Source: Opitutia bacterium UBA4506 | GTDB lineage: Bacteria; Verrucomicrobiota; Verrucomicrobiia; Opitutales; Puniceicoccaceae | Assembly (NCBI GenBank): GCA_002388665.1 | Contig: DGMY01000015.1 | Location: 1-32,223 of the forward strand | Direction of reading: 5' to 3' | Length of the DNA stretch: 32,223 nucleotides | Shown here: piece after piece, positions 8,271 through 16,957 of the stretch | How positions within the stretch are numbered: the first letter of the stretch is position 1 | Layout: every line of letters begins with the position of its first letter | The notes under the pieces: model-generated | The model's database searches: none | Told to the model about the DNA's origin: nothing | The model's input: only the letters and a program-made list of their open reading frames with translations | Made by a program: the position numbers and the translations under genes

Positions 8271-8300
8271 TTGATTATACTCATACCTATATTGTATAAA
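8271..8300 (+). promoter_or_regulatory. Ancestral lysR promoter, now cut off by the IS
   Basis: TTGATT (8271-8276), 18 bp, TATAAA (8295-8300). Joining this to the sequence right of the IS restores TATAAA-TAAAAC-ATG, which would put the start point at the LysR ATG itself, a leaderless message. The present copy faces into the IS and no longer adjoins lysR. Confidence 0.45.
8283..8297. promoter_or_regulatory. LysR-type T-N11-A box
   Basis: ATAC-N7-GTAT is a 15-bp perfect dyad with the T-N11-A pattern that LysR-family proteins recognise. It overlaps the old lysR -10, as expected for autorepression, and lies 66-80 bp upstream of the MFS gene. It stayed on the MFS side of the IS. Confidence 0.45.
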
Positions 8301-8301
8301 T
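8293..8301. repeat. IS target-site duplication, left copy
   Basis: TGTATAAAT, identical to 9612-9620 on the other side of the IS. It contains the -10 core TATAAA. Confidence 0.9.
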
Positions 8302-9611
8302 CACTGGTGTCCAGTTAAGGGCCATTTAGAATTTTGTAACTTCTTCATTTCGAGCATTTAATGCATAGAAAGGCATGTGACGCATTTGAACGGACTGGCC
8401 GCTACTGGCCGAGTTCATTCTCAATAAGGGATGAACTCCGGACGCCTCATCTTCACCCAGATTACCGATATGATCCATCGCGAGCAGTTCAACCGCTGCA
8501 TGGCTTTGCACCCGATGCCAAGAGCCAGCAAGAGCATGAGCGCCCGCGACCAATTTCTCTCCATGGCTTTCGCCCAGATTACTTTTCGGGAGAGCCTGCG
8601 CGATATCGAGGCGTGTTTGGATGGTTGCGCTCATTGCCATGCGATGGGCATCCGGGGAAACATCGTTCGAACCAATCTCGCCTATGCGAACGAGAATCGT
8701 GATTGGCGCGTTTACGAAGCTATCGGGAAGACACTTATCCGCAAAGCCCGCCGACTGTATGCCGAAGACTCGAATGGACTCGATCTCGATGAGATCGTTT
8801 ACGCACTCGATGCTTCGACCATCGACCTGTGCCTTTCGATGTTTCCTTGGGCTCATTTCCGACAGACCAAAGCTGCGATCAAATTGCATACGATGATCGA
8901 CTTGAGAGGCGCCATCCCAGTGTTCATGGACATAACCGATGGAAGCGTTCATGATGTGAACGTTCTTGACCGGATCGCTTTCGAACCGGGAAGCATCTAT
9001 GTCATGGACCGTGGATACGTTGATTTCGCTCGCCTGTATCGCATTCATCAAGCTGGTGCTTTCTTCGTTGCACGAGCCAAGAGCAACATGGCTTTCTACG
9101 TGAGCGAGTCCCGTCCCGTCGATAAATCCAGTGGATTGCGTTGCGACCAGAGCGTCGGATTGAAGACTCCCAAGAGCAAGCGGGACTATCCCGGTAAACT
9201 CCGTCGCATCCGTTTCGTCGATCCCGCAACGGGCAAAAGTCTTGTCTTTATCACCAACCATTTCGGTCTGCCAGCCATTGTAGTCGCCCATGTCTATAAG
9301 AGTCGTTGACATATCGAGCTGTTCTTCAAGTGGATCAAGCAGAACCTCCGGATCAAGGCGTTCTACGGAACCTCCGAGAACGCGGTGAAGACCCAGATCT
9401 GGATCGCCATCTGCGTCTACCTCATGGTGGCCTGTCTCAATAAGGTGCATGGATTTGGTGAAAACCTCAGTCGGATTCTGCAAGTTTTGAGCGTCAACGT
9501 TTTTCAGAAAATACCTATCCATCAGCTGTTTATGGATTTTTGCACAAATTTTGATAAATCTCAATTACCTAATCAGCTGACATTCAACAACTTCCTAACT
9601 GGACACTAGTG
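8302..9611 (+). mobile_element. IS4-family insertion sequence, 1310 bp
   Basis: Ends match as terminal inverted repeats: left CACTGGTGTCCAGTTA (8302-8317) and, read inward from the right end, CACTAGTGTCCAGTTA (9611-9596), 15 of 16 identical. A 9-bp target duplication TGTATAAAT flanks it (8293-8301 and 9612-9620). Inside is one transposase frame of the IS4 type, interrupted by a stop. Exact boundaries, a single gene and an intact target duplication indicate a fairly recent insertion. It sits between the MFS gene and its LysR regulator. Confidence 0.92.
8431..9609 (+). pseudogene. IS4-family transposase broken by an in-frame TGA
   Basis: Reading from ATG 8431, the first 292 residues match the IS4-type transposase with an N-terminal DUF4372-like region (FLSMAFAQITFRESLRDIEACL). 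DDE residues Asp127 (LDAST) and Asp193 (VMDRGY) are visible. At 9307-9309 a TGA replaces the Trp expected in YKSRW; the same frame then continues HIELFFKWIKQNLRIKAFYG to a TAG at 9607-9609. The IS4 signature Y-2-R-3-E-6-K is thus cut between Arg and the catalytic Glu, so the truncated product lacks the third catalytic acid and cannot transpose unless the stop is read through. A single TGG to TGA change explains it. A sequencing error is the alternative. Confidence 0.88.
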
Positions 9612-9620
9612 TGTATAAAT
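9612..9620. repeat. IS target-site duplication, right copy
   Basis: TGTATAAAT, six bases before the LysR ATG at 9626. It keeps the -10 core beside the gene although the original -35 is now 1.3 kb away. Confidence 0.9.
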
Positions 9621-9625
9621 AAAAC

Positions 9626-10534
9626 ATGGAAACCCGCGTGCTCAAAAGCTTCATCGCCGTCGCTACCCTACAGAACTTTTCATCAGCGGCGCGAAAGCTG
9701 AACACTGTTCAACCCGCCATCAGCCGGCACATCTCGGACCTGGAAGAAGAGCTCGGCGTAAAACTATTCTGGCGAACCACGCGCGAAGTGAAAATAACAC
9801 CTGCGGGCTTGAGCCTCCTGAAAGATGCGCAAGCGATGCTTCAAAGTGAAGACGAAGCGAAGGAGCGAGCGCGACGCGCAGCGAAAGGAGAAATTGGTCG
9901 CTTGCGAATTGGCTATCTTCCCTCGGCGTGCTTCAGCTTTCTTCCGGACCTCGTGAGAGCCTACGCGGAACAATACCCCGAAGTGCATATTCGCCTGATA
10001 GAGATGTCGGCTCAGGAGCAGATCGATGGATTCGCGGAAGGCACCATCGACGTCGGCTTTTCACGACCGCTTCCCCAAGCCGACCTTAAATCACTCACAG
10101 TGAAGGAGATCTATGAAGACACTCTCCTCGCAGTACTCCCAGAGCGGCACTCTCTCTCGAAGAAACAGAGAATCCATCTGCGCCAACTGGAGAACGAATC
10201 GTTTGTACTCTACAACCGCACCGGTGCCGTTGGGCTCTTCGACCAAATCATTAGCGCCTGTGTCACCAACCAATTTACCCCGCGTATCACCAGCCAACCC
10301 GGGAACATGCAAACTGTACTCACAGAAGTCGCAGCAGGTCTCGGAGTCTCAATCGTCCCCGGATGCATCAGACACCTCCATACAAAAGGCTGCACCTTCC
10401 TACCGATCTCCAAATGGAAGCCATCGATTCCACTGCAAATACACTACCGCACCGAGCCCACGCGACCGATTGATGACGCCTTCGTAACCCTCGCGCTCCA
10501 AAAAAAGTCCAAAATCCGGAAACTGGCGCTATAA
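9626..10534 (+). CDS. LysR-family transcriptional regulator
   Basis: 302 residues, the standard length of the family. Residues 1-60 carry the winged helix-turn-helix (LQNFSSAARKLNTVQPAIS, then HISDLEEELGVKLFWR), followed by a linker helix and a two-lobed periplasmic-binding-like effector domain from about residue 90 (GRLRIGYLPSACFSFLPDL). Such proteins usually repress their own gene and activate a divergent target, here presumably the MFS exporter at 6997-8217. The IS at 8302-9611 ends 14 bp before the ATG and removed the native -35 and the T-N11-A box from this side, so present expression is uncertain. There is no Shine-Dalgarno. The heparinase-like gene begins 61 bp downstream. Confidence 0.92.
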   Translation: METRVLKSFIAVATLQNFSSAARKLNTVQPAISRHISDLEEELGVKLFWRTTREVKITPAGLSLLKDAQAMLQSEDEAKERARRAAKGEIGRLRIGYLPSACFSFLPDLVRAYAEQYPEVHIRLIEMSAQEQIDGFAEGTIDVGFSRPLPQADLKSLTVKEIYEDTLLAVLPERHSLSKKQRIHLRQLENESFVLYNRTGAVGLFDQIISACVTNQFTPRITSQPGNMQTVLTEVAAGLGVSIVPGCIRHLHTKGCTFLPISKWKPSIPLQIHYRTEPTRPIDDAFVTLALQKKSKIRKLAL

Positions 10535-10595
10535 ACAGACCTTCATCTTTCCTTCCGACACGCACACGCCCAATGAAACCCGAGCAAAAGAAACA

Positions 10596-13355
10596 ATGAA
10601 GGCATACTCGCCACCCCTACTCCAATGGACAATTCGCCTCTTGGCGATCGCGGTACCCTTACTAGGTACACCCGTAGTTCAGGCTCAAAACGAGTGGATA
10701 TTGACAAACGCTTCCATCGACGAATCGCGCCTTGGGCCCAACGGAAATCCCTCCATTCGAATCGAGCCCGGAGGTAGTGCCTTGCTGAAATTCAACGAAA
10801 ACTACGGTTCCGGGAATGTCTCACTAGCGGTTTGGGACGACGGTACCGCAGCACCGACAGGAAACTTGCGAAGAGTCGGCCCGCGCTGGGGCGTTGCGAC
10901 CAACACCGGCTATCTCCTCGGCGCTATCATGTATGCCCCGTACCTATCGGACAAAGGATCCATCTGCATCCTAGACGCGAATCCTCGTAAGACTGGTTGG
11001 TTCGGCGGCTTGCATTATTACTCCCACCGCACCTATCCGCCGAAATGGCAAACTTGGCAGTTTGACTTCGACCCATCTAAAGGAGTTACCATCAAAGTCG
11101 ATGGGAAGCAGGTTCCTCGAAAAAGATTCGATTGGAACGAAACTGCCATCACCGGAATGAATCAGGTTGCACTCTTTGGAGATGAACCGGGAAAGGCTGG
11201 AGCCCAGACTATCTGGGTGGCAGTAATTGAAATCGAGACCGGCCCACCTATGGCGACCAAGCCAGTCAAAGAACCACCGAGCCCTACCGTAGTTCCCGGA
11301 TCGGATCCCGAGCCCACGGGAACGGTATGGCACCTCAAGCAGGAACTGCAGGGCCAGCATCCCCGACTACTGATCACACAAGAGGAGCTCCCTGAACTTC
11401 GACAATTCTACTACAGCGAAGCGGGCGAACCATGGCGCCGAAAGATCGAAGGGTACCTACCTGCCGCCACACCTCCGACGCACAAAAATTTCCTACGAGA
11501 CGCGACAGACGCCCAACGACAGGGCCTATGGCGACTCCCAACGGTAGCGCTCCACTACCTCATTACGGAGGACCCCGAATCTCTAAAAAATGCTCGGGGT
11601 TTCCTCGAAACCTTCTCGGAGCTCCCTACATGGGAACTTGGAAAGGAGAACAACAGCGGGATGGCGGCCGCCAACATCATGATCGGCGCTGCACTGGCCT
11701 ATGATTGGCTCTACAACGATTTGGATCCTGAATTCCGGGAACAGTTCGGCAATAAACTTCGATACCATGCCCGCGCCATGTACTACGGCGGCCATCGAAA
11801 GGGAAATCCAGGCCCTCACTACTGGCAAAACGATCCCGCAAACAACCACCGTTGGCACCGAAACGCCGGACTCACCCTCTCCATCCTCGCAGTGTATGAA
11901 AGTCGACCTGAGGAGCAGTGGCTTCTGCAGCAAACAATAGAAGAGCTAGACTTCGTTACTCAGTGGCTACCCGAGGACGGCTCCAGCCACGAAGGCCCCA
12001 GCTACTTCACCTTCGGAGGCAATCATCTGGTACTCGCGATGGACGCCGCAGATGGGGCTATTGGCACGAACTATCTACAAAACGAATACCTACAGCGCAT
12101 TGGGGAATTCCGCCTTCACACCCTGTTGCCCGGCATGAGTGGCATTTTTCCATTCGGAGATGCGCACCAAAACTCAGTCGGCGGATACAACAACTTCCTG
12201 TTGAAAGGCGCATCCATTCATCAGCAAGCCGCGATCAAGGACGGGCTCTATCAGCTTCTCGAAACTAACCCCAAAACATATGAGTTCGGCTGGTTTTCAC
12301 TCCTCTGGGAGGATCCAGACCTTTCGCGCGGAGAACTCTCCGACCTAGAGACCGAAGCCTATTTCGCGGATATAGGATTTGCATCCATGCGGGATGGATG
12401 GTCCTCCGATGCTGTGGCAGCATCCTTCATATGCGGACCCTTCGGCGGCTACGGCCTGGTCGACTACAGCGACGGCGGCAAACAATATATCAATGTGGCT
12501 CATGATGATCCCGATGCCAATGAGTTCCTCATCGCGCGGGGTCCCTACCTACTGGTTGATAGCGATGGATACTCGAAGCAAAAGGCCTCTCAGAACCACA
12601 ACACAATATTGGTAAATGGGATGGGGCAAATGAGCAAAGGACGCCCCGAAAACACAGTATGGTCTCAACCAGGAGGCAGTATGGAGAAGATGGCCTACAT
12701 CACAGCGTGGAAACCGACCAGTAAAGTAATCGCAATTGAAGGAGAAGCCGCCGGATCCTACCTCGCCTACAAGAACAAGAAGAGCGGCAGATCGCGCCCC
12801 GCATTGGACCGATACCGTCGAACCTTTTTGTGGGTAGAGAACAACTACATATTAGTCCTCGATGACATTCGCTCACCATCACCAGTTGAAGTAACCTGGC
12901 TACTCCAAGCCTCTGCAATCTCCCCCGTGGGAGAAATTGATGAGCAGCGTTTTCGACTCTATGAGGCAGAAGAGAAGATGGATATGCAATGGTTCTCCGA
13001 CCCCTCAATGCAAAGTAGCTTTCATGATTCTCCAGCTGATCATCGAGGAGAATCGATGGGATTGAAACAGATTCGCCTTCAAGGGACGAGCGACCGGCAC
13101 CGGATCGCCAGCACCTATGACGCATGGGACAACGGCGACCTCACGATGGAATTGACAACAGTCGACGAGAACACAGCAACGATCCGGGTGACTGGTCCCG
13201 GCTTCAAAGACCTTTGGACATGGGAAGCCGCGATCAACGGAAACACTGCATCGACCTTAATTATGGAAAGGATTCAGGGGAATACGGAAGGACTCCCCTT
13301 CGAGCTCGGCCCGAAAGATACCCGCATTGAGCCGCTCTCTCGGAACATCGATTGA
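10596..13355 (+). CDS. Secreted heparinase II/III-like polysaccharide lyase
   Basis: A 919-residue exported protein: signal peptide at about 1-31 (LLAIAVPLLGTPVVQAQ). A beta-rich N-terminal region (about 35-215) resembles a carbohydrate-binding or laminin-G-like fold. A Pro-rich linker follows (about 225-245). Then comes the helical lyase domain from HPRLLITQEELPEL onward, with NNHRWHRNAGL and SHEGPSYFTFGGNH as the likely active-site helices. A C-terminal heparinase II/III beta domain follows, containing HDDPDANEFLIARG and SQNHNTILVNGMGQM. Related enzymes cleave acidic glycans (heparin, alginate, ulvan-like) by beta-elimination; the true substrate cannot be told. It follows the LysR gene by 61 bp but may have its own promoter. 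It supports a glycan-degrading lifestyle. Confidence 0.82.
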   Translation: MKAYSPPLLQWTIRLLAIAVPLLGTPVVQAQNEWILTNASIDESRLGPNGNPSIRIEPGGSALLKFNENYGSGNVSLAVWDDGTAAPTGNLRRVGPRWGVATNTGYLLGAIMYAPYLSDKGSICILDANPRKTGWFGGLHYYSHRTYPPKWQTWQFDFDPSKGVTIKVDGKQVPRKRFDWNETAITGMNQVALFGDEPGKAGAQTIWVAVIEIETGPPMATKPVKEPPSPTVVPGSDPEPTGTVWHLKQELQGQHPRLLITQEELPELRQFYYSEAGEPWRRKIEGYLPAATPPTHKNFLRDATDAQRQGLWRLPTVALHYLITEDPESLKNARGFLETFSELPTWELGKENNSGMAAANIMIGAALAYDWLYNDLDPEFREQFGNKLRYHARAMYYGGHRKGNPGPHYWQNDPANNHRWHRNAGLTLSILAVYESRPEEQWLLQQTIEELDFVTQWLPEDGSSHEGPSYFTFGGNHLVLAMDAADGAIGTNYLQNEYLQRIGEFRLHTLLPGMSGIFPFGDAHQNSVGGYNNFLLKGASIHQQAAIKDGLYQLLETNPKTYEFGWFSLLWEDPDLSRGELSDLETEAYFADIGFASMRDGWSSDAVAASFICGPFGGYGLVDYSDGGKQYINVAHDDPDANEFLIARGPYLLVDSDGYSKQKASQNHNTILVNGMGQMSKGRPENTVWSQPGGSMEKMAYITAWKPTSKVIAIEGEAAGSYLAYKNKKSGRSRPALDRYRRTFLWVENNYILVLDDIRSPSPVEVTWLLQASAISPVGEIDEQRFRLYEAEEKMDMQWFSDPSMQSSFHDSPADHRGESMGLKQIRLQGTSDRHRIASTYDAWDNGDLTMELTTVDENTATIRVTGPGFKDLWTWEAAINGNTASTLIMERIQGNTEGLPFELGPKDTRIEPLSRNID

Positions 13356-13437
13356 TGTTTGGTCTCATCAAGTTAGAAGGCCCTCATTCCGTAGCAATTT
13401 CGCGCCGACAGGACATGGCCGAAACCAACCCGTCCGA

Positions 13438-15282
13438 CTACTGATCCAATCTCATATAGAGCGATAACCCCAGCTGGAGATGGCCGTTTTCCAGGCGAAC
13501 GAGCACCTTGTTCCGTCCCTTCTTGAAATAGACCTTACGGAACCCTTCCGACGGAGACCAATTCTTATGTTGGTTGGAACTGTGCCACACCGGTAGATCG
13601 TTGATCCAGACATCGGAGCGATCGTCACTACCGATGGCCAACCAAGCCTCGCCCGCCTCTTCGAAGAAAATCTCGGTATAGAAATAATAGATCTTCCAAG
13701 GTTCCCAACCGTAAGGACGGATGACCGGCGGGAAGAAACTCGCGTATTCCCAGCGCATCATCTGCCCATCTTCGCTCAAATAGCGGGCATCCAAATCTAG
13801 AATCGACTCGGGCGGATAGACCTTCTGTCGATTCGCGCGGTGAGCATTATCGTAGCGACTGAGAACATACCAATCACCAATAAAGACCCAATCTCCACTG
13901 TAATCACTCGCTTTGACCACCTTGCGTGCACTGTGCGCGCCATTCAATTGCTTCCGATTCTCCCACAGCGGAGGACGTTGATCCGGTGGTACCGCCACCG
14001 GTTTTTCGTCAAGGTTCCGCCCACGCATCTGATCGGTAATATCGAGCCATTTCCCTGATCTGGCGTTAGCAAGCTCTCCCAATGACTGCTGTTGGGCGAT
14101 CGCCTGATCACCCGACAAAACGGCACCCCCGCTCATCTGGTCCAGCATCTCTTCAATCGCATCCATTGCGGCCATTCCCTGAGCAGCGGCCTCCATGGCC
14201 TCCTTAGCTGCGGTCACATCTTCGACCGCTTGCTCGGTGTGCTCCTTCGCCTCTTTCTTCTCGCTAACCTCAGCCACTTCGGCATCGACCTCAATGACCG
14301 CAGCCAACGCCACACGAAGCTGCTCGACAGCCTCTTCGGCCTTCTCGACCTGATCCTCGGACATCGTTTCGAGATCTTTCACCACTTTCTCGACGAGTTC
14401 CCCGGTCACCTCGACCTGTTCATCCAATTTTACGAGCTGTTCCCTCTTCTCTTTCAGTTCTTTCAGCTCCTTCTCTTTCTTTGGATCCTTCGCCTTCTGC
14501 TCGGCCAACTCTCTCTCTTGTTTCTCGATGGCCTCTTCTACCTCTTCAATCTCGGCTTCGACCAACTCTTCGGCGGCCTCGATCTCCTTCAGAGCCTCCT
14601 CGAGATTCATCTCCACCTCGGTTAGGTCCTTCTGCAATTTTTCCTGTAACTCAGACCGCTCTTTTTCCAACTCCTCCTGCAACTGCGCATTCTCCTGTTG
14701 CACCTGCGACGCAGACTCCTCTGTCATGGATTCCGCCAGGGCCTCCATCGCGGCAATCTCCTCTGGGGTCATCTCCTCAAGTTCCGCCTCCGATAGTTCT
14801 TGCTGGGCGGGCGGCTCTTTCTCGAAGCTGGCCAGCAGCTCCTTCGCGTTGGCTACAATGGCATCCGTCTCCCGCAAGACGATTGAGAGCTCGTCTTGGT
14901 ATTGCTTCACGGCTTCGGCATCCTTCGCAGAATTCGTCAACAAGCCTTCATCCACCTCAGCCCGCTCACTCAAAGGGGTAAGTGTCGATTCCAGCGAACG
15001 GTCCAACGTCTGCCGCTGAATGAGGGACAACTCAGCCGCGCGGATTTCCCGGTACATCTGAACAATCTCCGCCTCCAATTGCTGTGCTTCCTCATAGGAA
15101 GAATAGACATCAAGCGATGAAGCCTCTCGATCTTCACGCAGCTCGTGTAACTCCAGCCCACCAATCAACGTATTGGCTGATCCCTTCTCCGCCCCACCAA
15201 GATCCACAGTCTCCTGGGCGAAGGCCCCCGGCAGAGCGGTAAGGGCGGAAAACACGGCAAAAAGCTTTCTCACCATTCTCAT
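13438..15282 (-). CDS. Secreted acidic coiled-coil protein with PA14-like C-terminus
   Basis: 614 residues with signal peptide MRMVRKLFAVFSALTALPGA (cleavage likely after Ala22). Residues about 60-380 are an almost unbroken Glu-rich coiled coil (for example EMTPEEIAAMEALAESM, ELEKERSELQEKLQKDL) with several long heptad runs and a Gly-containing break near 385. The C-terminal 200 residues are a compact, aromatic-rich beta domain with IGSDDRSDVWINDLPVW and KKGRNKVLVRLENG, which resemble PA14 or galactose-binding-like domains that hold glycans or ligands. It is the last gene of an exbB-exbD operon and overlaps the preceding stop by 4 nt (ATGA), so it is co-translated. It is probably a periplasmic partner moved by the ExbBD motor. 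I know no described protein with exactly this architecture. Confidence 0.7.
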   Translation of the reverse strand: MRMVRKLFAVFSALTALPGAFAQETVDLGGAEKGSANTLIGGLELHELREDREASSLDVYSSYEEAQQLEAEIVQMYREIRAAELSLIQRQTLDRSLESTLTPLSERAEVDEGLLTNSAKDAEAVKQYQDELSIVLRETDAIVANAKELLASFEKEPPAQQELSEAELEEMTPEEIAAMEALAESMTEESASQVQQENAQLQEELEKERSELQEKLQKDLTEVEMNLEEALKEIEAAEELVEAEIEEVEEAIEKQERELAEQKAKDPKKEKELKELKEKREQLVKLDEQVEVTGELVEKVVKDLETMSEDQVEKAEEAVEQLRVALAAVIEVDAEVAEVSEKKEAKEHTEQAVEDVTAAKEAMEAAAQGMAAMDAIEEMLDQMSGGAVLSGDQAIAQQQSLGELANARSGKWLDITDQMRGRNLDEKPVAVPPDQRPPLWENRKQLNGAHSARKVVKASDYSGDWVFIGDWYVLSRYDNAHRANRQKVYPPESILDLDARYLSEDGQMMRWEYASFFPPVIRPYGWEPWKIYYFYTEIFFEEAGEAWLAIGSDDRSDVWINDLPVWHSSNQHKNWSPSEGFRKVYFKKGRNKVLVRLENGHLQLGLSLYMRLDQ

Positions 15283-16514
15283 CGCTCACCTCCAACCGTT
15301 GAAGATTTTTCAGCGAGAGCCGCCATCAAAGATTTGACCGTATTCGCAAATTCGACCTGAGCCTGAAGACCCTCGGTTATGGGACCTAAATCGGGTTTCT
15401 TGGCGAAGATACCGCGGAACAAATTCTCGATCTGCTTGACCCGTTTTTCGGCCTTCGCACTCGGCCGGTAGTCCTTCTGCTTATCCAACTCGAGCTTGGC
15501 CTTCTTCAGCTGCTGGCTCACCTTCTTTTTCTCGCGCTCGAGCTCTATTTCCTGCGCCCGCAATTCTGCGAGCGCGGTTTTGTCGTTCTCAGGCAAAGCA
15601 TCTATCCGCCGGCGCAGTTCGGCCTGCTGCTCAGCGACAGATTTGATCGCAGCAGTCGACGACTCGATCCGATCGTTCAACTCTGACCGCTTTGCCTGTA
15701 CCGCTCGCTCACCCTCGACATTGGCCGTTTCGAAATCCTTCAGCGTTTTCGAGTAGGAAGCATTTTTATTAATGGAATCATCCAAGTACTTGGACGACCG
15801 GGAAGAGAAGCTCTGGCTCAGACTACTGCGCACTCGGTTGTTTGCCACCTGTGCCGAATCCATTGCGGAGTTCAAGTCGCTCCACTGCTTCTCGATCGAA
15901 GGATCCTGTACCCATGAAATCGTGACCTCCGTCGTATTGATGAGCGCAAAGATTCGGGAGGTTTCATTCCGGACAATATTCATCTGCCGATCGACATCGT
16001 CCCGGAGATCTCTGACCTCCACCAATAGTGGTAGAGCGCTCTCTACCTCATGATCCTCGAGTAGAGACCGAACCGACGGTTCGATCTCTATACTGGCTTG
16101 GGCGCTCAGCAACATCTGTTGATAGGCGGCGATGATCTTCGATTGCGACTCAAGAAGCCGGCTAAACAATTGAACAGCGTCTCTCGGCGCATCCTCGACC
16201 ATCTCCTCTTCAAAAGAGCGCAGCTGGGCCATCTTCCGATCTCGGATTCGCCCCATCGCTTCCTTAATGGCCTGCAGCTCGGAAACCTGTGAACGCAGCA
16301 CCACGAGATTCGCGTCTTCCACATGGCGCTGCAGCTGCTCCGCCTGTTCGCTATTTATCTTTAACTTTCGGTCGGTGGGCTTTCGCGGCGGGTCTTCCGG
16401 TAGCGTAAACCAGATGATCAAGACAATGACATGCAGAGCCACCGACGGAATGATCCAGACCAACCGACTGGATTTCTTCTCATTGAAGGGAGAATCGATT
16501 TCGGAATGACTCAT
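15279..16514 (-). CDS. Inner-membrane-anchored coiled-coil protein with TonB-like anchor
   Basis: 411 residues: a short cytoplasmic N-terminus, one membrane helix at about 18-38 (LVWIIPSVALHVIVLIIWFT), then PEDPPRKPTDR and a long periplasmic coiled coil (about 50-350; ELRAQEIELEREKKKVSQQL near 310). There is no signal cleavage site. The anchor contains Ser24-x3-His28 (SVALH), the same spacing as the Ser16/His20 pair in the E. coli TonB anchor (SVCIH), through which ExbB/ExbD energise TonB. No TonB C-terminal domain follows. The gene lies between exbD (17 nt upstream) and the secreted coiled-coil gene (4-nt overlap). I infer it is the energy transducer of this ExbBD complex. Confidence 0.68.
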   Translation of the reverse strand: MSHSEIDSPFNEKKSSRLVWIIPSVALHVIVLIIWFTLPEDPPRKPTDRKLKINSEQAEQLQRHVEDANLVVLRSQVSELQAIKEAMGRIRDRKMAQLRSFEEEMVEDAPRDAVQLFSRLLESQSKIIAAYQQMLLSAQASIEIEPSVRSLLEDHEVESALPLLVEVRDLRDDVDRQMNIVRNETSRIFALINTTEVTISWVQDPSIEKQWSDLNSAMDSAQVANNRVRSSLSQSFSSRSSKYLDDSINKNASYSKTLKDFETANVEGERAVQAKRSELNDRIESSTAAIKSVAEQQAELRRRIDALPENDKTALAELRAQEIELEREKKKVSQQLKKAKLELDKQKDYRPSAKAEKRVKQIENLFRGIFAKKPDLGPITEGLQAQVEFANTVKSLMAALAEKSSTVGGER

Positions 16515-16531
16515 GGAAATTGATTCACCTC

Positions 16532-16954
16532 TTAGGATTCCGGACTATCTGTACTCTGGGTATGGATCGCGTAATTCTTCAGCCCCTCGTAGTTACACAA
16601 GTCCATTACCTGAATCAGAAACCGCGATGGAGCATTCCGATCTACCTTGATCCGCAAGTGGCCCTCCGGATTCGTCTCGGCCCACAGCCTGATCTTATTG
16701 TGTAACTCTTGTTGACCGACCGGAGTAGCGCCCCAGTAAAAATTCCCCATCGCATCGACCCCGAGATTCTGTACCTGCATCGCAGAACTCGAGACGGCTG
16801 AGATAGCCGGATCAGGGAGCTCTACCTGAATTTCCTGTTCCGGCTTCTTCATCGTAGTCGAAACCAGAAAGAAAATAAGCAACAGAAACACGCAATCGAT
16901 CAGCGGGCCCATATCGACGCCGATATCATCGCCGTCATCCAAATCCAAACGCAT
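16532..16954 (-). CDS. exbD: ExbD/TolR-family proton-channel subunit
   Basis: 140 residues, the usual length. A short acidic N-terminus (LDLDDGDDIGVDMGP) precedes a single membrane helix, LIDCVFLLLIFFLVSTTM, whose Asp20 is the proton-carrying residue conserved in ExbD/TolR/MotB. A periplasmic domain follows (QEIQVELPDPAIS, then LRIKVDRNAPSRFLIQVMDLC), typical of ExbD. It lies 3 nt after exbB and 17 nt before the TonB-anchor-like gene. ExbD dimers sit inside an ExbB pentamer and use proton flow to drive a partner across the periplasm. It could equally be called TolR, but no TolA, TolB or Pal is nearby. Confidence 0.92.
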   Translation of the reverse strand: MRLDLDDGDDIGVDMGPLIDCVFLLLIFFLVSTTMKKPEQEIQVELPDPAISAVSSSAMQVQNLGVDAMGNFYWGATPVGQQELHNKIRLWAETNPEGHLRIKVDRNAPSRFLIQVMDLCNYEGLKNYAIHTQSTDSPES

Positions 16955-16957
16955 GGC

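Noticed and set aside
9307..9309. TGA recoded as Trp or selenocysteine in the transposase
   Set aside because: RF2 is present and TGA ends other genes here (prfB, araD overlap regions); no selenocysteine element is seen; a simple nonsense mutation is enough.
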